From assembly GCA_965279195.1 (NCBI GenBank), contig CBDIHP010000041.1:227595-291594 (forward strand): a stretch of DNA of 64,000 nt, written 5' to 3'. Below are positions 62,441 to 64,000 of the stretch, in pieces; position 1 is the first letter of the stretch, and each line of letters begins with the position of its first letter. Source of the DNA: CBDIHP01 sp965279195. GTDB taxonomy: Bacteria > Planctomycetota > Planctomycetia > Isosphaerales > Isosphaeraceae. The notes under the pieces are model-generated. The model did not search any database. It was not told the origin of the DNA and was given only the letters and a program-made list of their open reading frames with translations. Both the position numbers and the translations under genes were made by a program.

Positions 62441-62443
62441 CGG

Positions 62444-62740
62444 TCAGGGGATCAGGGGCTCCAGCTTCGCCCGCAGGGCCTCGGCCGTCCAGCCCTCGGC
62501 GAGGACCTTCTTCTCGCGGTGGGTCTCTCCGGAGAGGAGGGTCAGCGAGGAAGGCCGGCAGCCGAGGGCGTCGGCGAGGACGTCCAGCACGGCGTCGTTG
62601 GCTTTGCCCTTTTCCGGGGCGGCGGTCACGGCGACACGGACCATCCCGGCGTGCTCGCCGACGATCGCGTTCCTCCGCGCCTGCGGCTGGGCCCGGACCG
62701 GGATGATCGTCCCTCGCTCGTGGGGGAGCAGTTCGATCAT
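62444..62740 (-). CDS. DUF167 (YggU) family protein
   Basis: A 98-residue protein: IPVRAQPQARRNAIVGEHAG, VRVAVTAAPEKGKANDAVLD and LLSGETHREKKVL are the family's conserved set. The function is unknown. It starts inside the yggS stop (ATGA overlap at 62737-62740), so the two are translationally coupled. Confidence 0.9.
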   Translation of the reverse strand: MIELLPHERGTIIPVRAQPQARRNAIVGEHAGMVRVAVTAAPEKGKANDAVLDVLADALGCRPSSLTLLSGETHREKKVLAEGWTAEALRAKLEPLIP

Positions 62741-63432
62741 CCGGCCACCCCATCGAACAGGGCCGATCCGACCCGAATCCACGTCGCGCCTTCTTCGATC
62801 GCGGCCTCGAAGTCGCCGGACATCCCCATTGAGAGCTCGGGCAGGGCGAGTCCGGTCGCGTCTCGGAGTCGATCCCGGGTCTCCCGCAGGAGACGGAACG
62901 AGGGCCGGGCGGTCTCGCCGTCGGTGCCGTAGGCAGCCATGGTCATCAGGCCGACGATCGGGATCGACCGGCAGGCGGCGATGGCCTCGGCGTCGGCGAG
63001 GATCTCGTCGGCCGACCAGCCGTGCTTGGCGTCTTCCTCGGAGGTGTTCACCTGGAGGCAGACGGCGGGCGGCTCGATGACGGTCGCGGCCAGTTCGTCG
63101 AGGGTCTTGAGGAGACGGAGCGAGTCGACCGCGTGGATCATCCGGACCAGTGGGAACGTCCGCTTCGCCTTGTTCCCCTGCAGGTGCCCGATCAGGTGCC
63201 AGTGGACGCCCGGCCCGTTCAGGTCGGCGGCCTTGGCCCAGAGTTCCTGGGGATAGTTCTCGCCGAGGACGTCCTGGCCCAGCGCGGTCAGGGCCCGGGC
63301 GAGTTCGACCGGGTTGCGCTTGGTGACGGCGACGAGGCGGACCTCCCCGGGCGATCGCCCCGAACGCCGGGCGGCCTCGGCCATCCGGTGGCGGACGTCG
63401 TCGAGGTTGGCCCGGAGTCGTTCGAGATTCAT
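62737..63432 (-). CDS. yggS: PLP homeostasis protein (YggS/PROSC family)
   Basis: A 231-residue alanine-racemase-fold protein that binds pyridoxal phosphate but lacks known enzymatic activity; it balances PLP and amino acid pools. VRLVAVTKRNPVELA has the PLP lysine. GENYPQELWAK, WHLIGHLQGNKAKR and LSMGMSGDFEAAIEEGATWI then RVGSALF are canonical. It is first in a two-gene unit with the DUF167 gene, a pairing also seen in other bacteria. Confidence 0.94.
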   Translation of the reverse strand: MNLERLRANLDDVRHRMAEAARRSGRSPGEVRLVAVTKRNPVELARALTALGQDVLGENYPQELWAKAADLNGPGVHWHLIGHLQGNKAKRTFPLVRMIHAVDSLRLLKTLDELAATVIEPPAVCLQVNTSEEDAKHGWSADEILADAEAIAACRSIPIVGLMTMAAYGTDGETARPSFRLLRETRDRLRDATGLALPELSMGMSGDFEAAIEEGATWIRVGSALFDGVAG

Positions 63433-63598
63433 GGCGAGGGTCCGGGCGAATCGGCGCCCGATGGCGGGGCGGGGGCCAGATGGATGACGAGGCGGTCGAT
63501 GGGGACTATCTTATCATCTTCGAGCCAGACGGCGACCTCGACGGCCGAGGCCGGCCGTTTCCCGACTCCGAACCAAACGCGCAGGGAATTCCAACGCG

Positions 63599-63811
63599 AT
63601 GAAACGCAGCCTCAAGCAGATCATCCTCATCCTCGGCGGGTTCGCCGCGCTCCTGGTCCTGTCGCAGCTCGTGATGGGCATCCTGATCGCGGGCGGCAAC
63701 GGCAACCTCCGCAAGGCCCACCAGCATTCCGGCTACCTCACCGCCACGGTCGCCTTCCTCTACATCGGCTTCTCGATGTCCGCCATCGCCTCCGCCAAGC
63801 CGAAGGATTGA
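63599..63811 (+). CDS. Small membrane protein
   Basis: A 70-residue protein with two hydrophobic helices (ILILGGFAALLVLSQLVMGI and TATVAFLYIGFSMSAIASA) joined by a short polar loop with AHQHSGYL. No family was recognised. It may be a subunit or regulator of an envelope complex. It is divergent from yggS and ends before the R4 hairpin. Confidence 0.65.
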   Translation: MKRSLKQIILILGGFAALLVLSQLVMGILIAGGNGNLRKAHQHSGYLTATVAFLYIGFSMSAIASAKPKD

Positions 63812-63830
63812 CCGTCGGCTCGGCTCCGCC

Positions 63831-63857
63831 CGTAGGGTCCGCCGCGGCGGACCCTAC
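63831..63857. repeat. Hairpin R4, copy B, between convergent genes
   Basis: GTAGGGTCCGCCG and CGGCGGACCCTAC form a near-perfect palindrome between two convergent genes; its end overlaps the stop codon of the next gene. It could act as a two-way terminator though no T run is present. Confidence 0.65.
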
Positions 63858-64000
63858 TCGATTTTGAGGAGCTGCCTTACCTCGCCCGCACCGCTGAAGG
63901 TGCCGACGAGGAAGCGGGACAGGATCTGGTGGCCGAGGAAACAGCGATTGGCCTTCGGGCCCAGGCTGCGGTAGAAGACGATGCCGTCCTCGGAGAGGTG
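63854..64000 (-). CDS. Unidentified gene, C-terminal end (partial)
   Basis: The frame is open to the window edge and stops with TAG at 63854-63856. The visible 48 residues (GIVFYRSLGPKANRCFLGHQ, ILSRFLVGTFSGAGEVRQLL) do not identify a family. Confidence 0.6.
   Translation of the reverse strand, partial: HLSEDGIVFYRSLGPKANRCFLGHQILSRFLVGTFSGAGEVRQLLKIE

Overview
The window is a high-GC bacterial chromosome segment that reads as a planctomycete of the Isosphaeraceae type. That assignment is an inference. It rests on a Tat-exported DUF1501 protein, a planctomycete-style ECF sigma factor paired with a TPR serine/threonine kinase, many secreted beta-propeller, CAP and HEAT proteins, a lysine/alanine-rich histone-H1-like protein, and a gyrA-gyrB pair next to housekeeping genes.

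Left chromosomal part (1-16.6 kb): a partial Gfo/Idh/MocA oxidoreductase, ispH, leuS, a MutS2 without a Smr domain, a HEAT lipoprotein, a Tat-exported glycosylasparaginase, the H1-like protein, a double amidohydrolase fusion (D-aminoacylase type plus YtcJ type), a frameshifted planctomycete family gene, and a secreted thioredoxin-trypsin fusion. Gene ends are separated by a nested inverted-repeat family (R1). Other dispersed repeats (R2, R3, R4) link this side to the 51-64 kb side.

Middle part (about 17.4-43.4 kb): accessory DNA at a tRNA-Leu(CAG) gene. An intact tyrosine integrase lies beside the tRNA. An exact 60-bp copy of the tRNA 3' part lies 23.7 kb away and marks the far end of an integrated element (19662-43437). 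Beyond it sits a decayed sister integrase, with remnants of a hybrid kinase and an intact response regulator, so a second older element was integrated in tandem. The young element carries a putative replication initiator with four GCACTGATCCG iterons, two primase-polymerases, an excisionase-like protein, an IS630 element with an A7 frameshift site, an ECF/kinase/propeller module, a receiver gene between the two ends of a broken glycosyltransferase, an antiporter, an Mrr-type restriction enzyme, and a zinc-ribbon protein with a deoxyribosyltransferase-like domain that is a defence candidate. The 11-mer GGGGCAGGGAG recurs through this accessory DNA in coding and noncoding sequence and in different reading frames.

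Right chromosomal part (43.5-64 kb): tRNA-Leu, a DUF2071 protein, a CAP-domain protein, a membrane protein, a DUF429 protein, a DUF1501 protein, two STAS proteins, a MATE exporter, folD, a sugar isomerase-like protein, gyrA, gyrB, a zinc dehydrogenase, a fatty acid desaturase, aroA, a DUF167-yggS pair, a small membrane protein and a partial gene. folD, gyrB, aroA and one STAS gene are broken by one-base insertions. Their protein sequences are otherwise perfect, so consensus error is the leading explanation.
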